A DNA stretch of 7,400 bases from JBHENN01 sp046262015. GTDB taxonomy: Bacteria > Actinomycetota > CADDZG01 > WHSQ01. The translations under genes were made by a program, and so were the position numbers. The DNA lies in the NCBI GenBank assembly GCA_046262015.1, contig JBHENN010000038.1, positions 1-7,400 on the forward strand. Reading direction: 5' to 3'. Below are positions 5,944 to 7,400 of the stretch, piece by piece (the stretch's first letter is position 1; the number at the start of each line of letters is the position of its first letter). Below the pieces are notes generated by a model. That model saw only the letters and a list, made by a program, of their open reading frames with translations. It did no database searches and was not told where the DNA came from.

Positions 5944-7400
5944 TCAGCTCCTATCGTTGAAGAGTGTGCTCAGGTCTCCACGGCTGCCAACTCCAAGTTT
6001 CTGATAGATGTGCGTGAGGTGCGTCGCGACGGTGCGCGCGGAAACGAACAGTCGGCTGGCGATCTGTTGGTTCGTGAGTCCCCGGGCGGCGAGCTCAGCC
6101 ACGCGCAGTTCACTGGGGGTGAGGGCGTCGACCCCGGTAGTGGCCGGGCGACGGGGCCGTCCACCGGCGACGAGGAGCTCCTCGTGTGCGCGGTCGGCGA
6201 GAGCCGTTGCTCCGTGACGGTGCGCGAGGTCGAGTGCGGTGACGAGGAACCCGCGCGCGTGCTGGCGCTGGCGGTTTCGTCGCAGCATCGCGCCCAGCTC
6301 GGTCAAGGCGCGCGCCCGGGTAAGCACGCGGGGCGATCCCTCCAACATGTGCACCGCGTCTTGAAGGCGCCGGATCCCGTCTTCGCCGCCTTCCGCGAGC
6401 CCAACTGCGATAAGCGCTTCTCCTATGGCACTGGGGACCCGCTGCTTCGTCGCTAGGTCGAGCTCCTCAACGGCGAGCGAACGCGCTCGCCGCTCGGTGG
6501 AGAGCTGCACGAGCGCCAGGGCGGCCTGGGACCGCCAGGGAAGGACCGATGGCGTGTCGACGCCTCCCCGTCCGGCCAACGATCGTCCACATGCGAGGAA
6601 ATCCTCAAGTGCTGCGGTTGGGTCGCCCTGTGCGAGGCGGAACCATCCCCGGCAGTCCAGGTAGAAGGGGTTCTCCTCGGCGCGCTCGTCGGGCTGTACC
6701 TCCGCGAGCACACGCCCCGCCTCATCCCAGTCACCCCTCGCCATCAGCGCGTTCGCGAGGTGGGCTCGACCAAACGGCATCCCCGTCGCCGGGAGCCCTC
6801 CGGCCGCTGCCTCTGCCGAGAGTTGGTAAGAGGTCCGGGCATCGGCCTCCGCCTCCGCGACCGCTCCCCGACGCAAGTTGACGTCCGCTCGCAGTCCGTG
6901 CACGACCACCGAGAGCATGACGAACCCTCGGCGTTGCGCAGCGTCCACTGCTGCGTCGCATACGCGTTTCGCCTCCTCGAGGAGATCGACGAACAGCAGC
7001 GCCTCGGCGGCATAGGCCACCTGAAAGCTCCCGCTCTCGATCAGCCAGTCTTCGGTCAACGCCAGCCGTGCGAGGTGGGCGACCCTATCCGGCGGCTCGC
7101 TTGTCTCCTGAGCCGTGAGGGCAAGGTTGGCCAGAAGCACCACGCTGGTCGGGCGCGGCGGAGATGCCAGGGGAGCGAGACGGTCGAGGCGAGCCAGGGC
7201 GTCATCTCGGGCTGGGGCGTGGAGACGCGCGCTGCCGAGCAGCTCGGCCTCCAATTGCAGCGCCAACTCCGGGTCGAGCGCAGAATTCGCGCTCGACTCC
7301 TTCTCGAGCAGCTCGAGTGCCGACCAGAAATCCCCGGCCAAAGCGAGGGTCTGCGCCAACTGGAGCGTCGCCTCTACTTCTTCGCCCGGTTCACCCGCGA
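5944..7400 (-). CDS. LAL-type LuxR family transcriptional regulator (partial, N-terminus outside window)
   Basis: The frame is open from the right edge to a TGA at 5944, showing 484 residues; a TTG at 7359 is only an internal codon, because the frame continues coding upstream (G-E-P-G-E-E-V-E-A-T-L-Q). The visible part is an Ala/Leu/Arg-rich helical array with TPR-like units such as A-H-L-A-N-A-L-M-A-R-G-D-W-D-E-A and R-A-L-T-E-L-G-A-M-L-R-R. These are typical of the C-terminal half of large ATP-binding LuxR (LAL) regulators. The last about 60 residues form a LuxR/GerE HTH: L-T-P-S-E-L-R-V-A-E-L-A, then G-L-T-N-Q-Q-I-A, S-A-R-T-V-A-T-H-L and Y-Q-K-L-G-V. In full members an AAA/STAND-type ATPase with Walker motifs lies at the N-terminus; that part would be outside the window and is not seen. 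The target genes and effector are unknown. It is convergent with purE, so the purine operon is not obviously its target. Confidence 0.92.
   Translation of the reverse strand, partial: AGEPGEEVEATLQLAQTLALAGDFWSALELLEKESSANSALDPELALQLEAELLGSARLHAPARDDALARLDRLAPLASPPRPTSVVLLANLALTAQETSEPPDRVAHLARLALTEDWLIESGSFQVAYAAEALLFVDLLEEAKRVCDAAVDAAQRRGFVMLSVVVHGLRADVNLRRGAVAEAEADARTSYQLSAEAAAGGLPATGMPFGRAHLANALMARGDWDEAGRVLAEVQPDERAEENPFYLDCRGWFRLAQGDPTAALEDFLACGRSLAGRGGVDTPSVLPWRSQAALALVQLSTERRARSLAVEELDLATKQRVPSAIGEALIAVGLAEGGEDGIRRLQDAVHMLEGSPRVLTRARALTELGAMLRRNRQRQHARGFLVTALDLAHRHGATALADRAHEELLVAGGRPRRPATTGVDALTPSELRVAELAARGLTNQQIASRLFVSARTVATHLTHIYQKLGVGSRGDLSTLFNDRS

Overview
This is a high-GC bacterial chromosome segment. 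It uses GTG starts (purA, purD, dodecin and the small membrane protein), genes are packed closely, and it carries a large LuxR-family (LAL-type) regulator. One gene also has a leaderless-looking start. Together these suggest an actinobacterium (Actinomycetota), possibly a deep-branching or environmental lineage, but no rRNA or species marker is present, so this is an inference. I see no mobile element, CRISPR array, tRNA, rRNA or sign of recent transfer. All eight genes look intact, although two run off the window edges.

Layout. At the left edge, on the minus strand, is most of a YyaL/DUF255-type protein (thioredoxin-like domain plus an alpha/alpha-barrel); its C-terminus lies outside the window. 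It is divergent from a small plus-strand membrane protein resembling DUF4870. That gene converges on, and overlaps by 17 bp, a minus-strand gene for a membrane-anchored protein with a low-complexity linker and a C-terminal RanBP2-type zinc finger. A 139-bp divergent intergenic region follows, with two plausible -10 boxes placed symmetrically around a 7-bp inverted repeat.

The core of the window is a tight plus-strand operon: dodecin, then purA (4-nt gap), purD (4-nt GTGA overlap) and purE (1-nt gap). PurD makes GAR (step 2 of purine synthesis), PurE makes CAIR (step 6) and PurA commits IMP to AMP. The leading gene encodes a dodecin-fold protein that lacks the Trp used by classical dodecins to stack flavin. 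No purK, purB or purC is visible, so the rest of the pathway is encoded elsewhere.

At the right edge, convergent with purE and 41 bp from it, is the C-terminal part of a LAL-type LuxR regulator: TPR-like helical repeats and a C-terminal LuxR HTH. Its N-terminal ATPase region would lie beyond the window.

Most of the window is ordinary housekeeping. The parts most worth a second look are the Trp-less dodecin fused by operon to purine genes, the symmetric inverted repeat in the divergent promoter region, and the membrane-tethered RanBP2-type zinc-finger protein.
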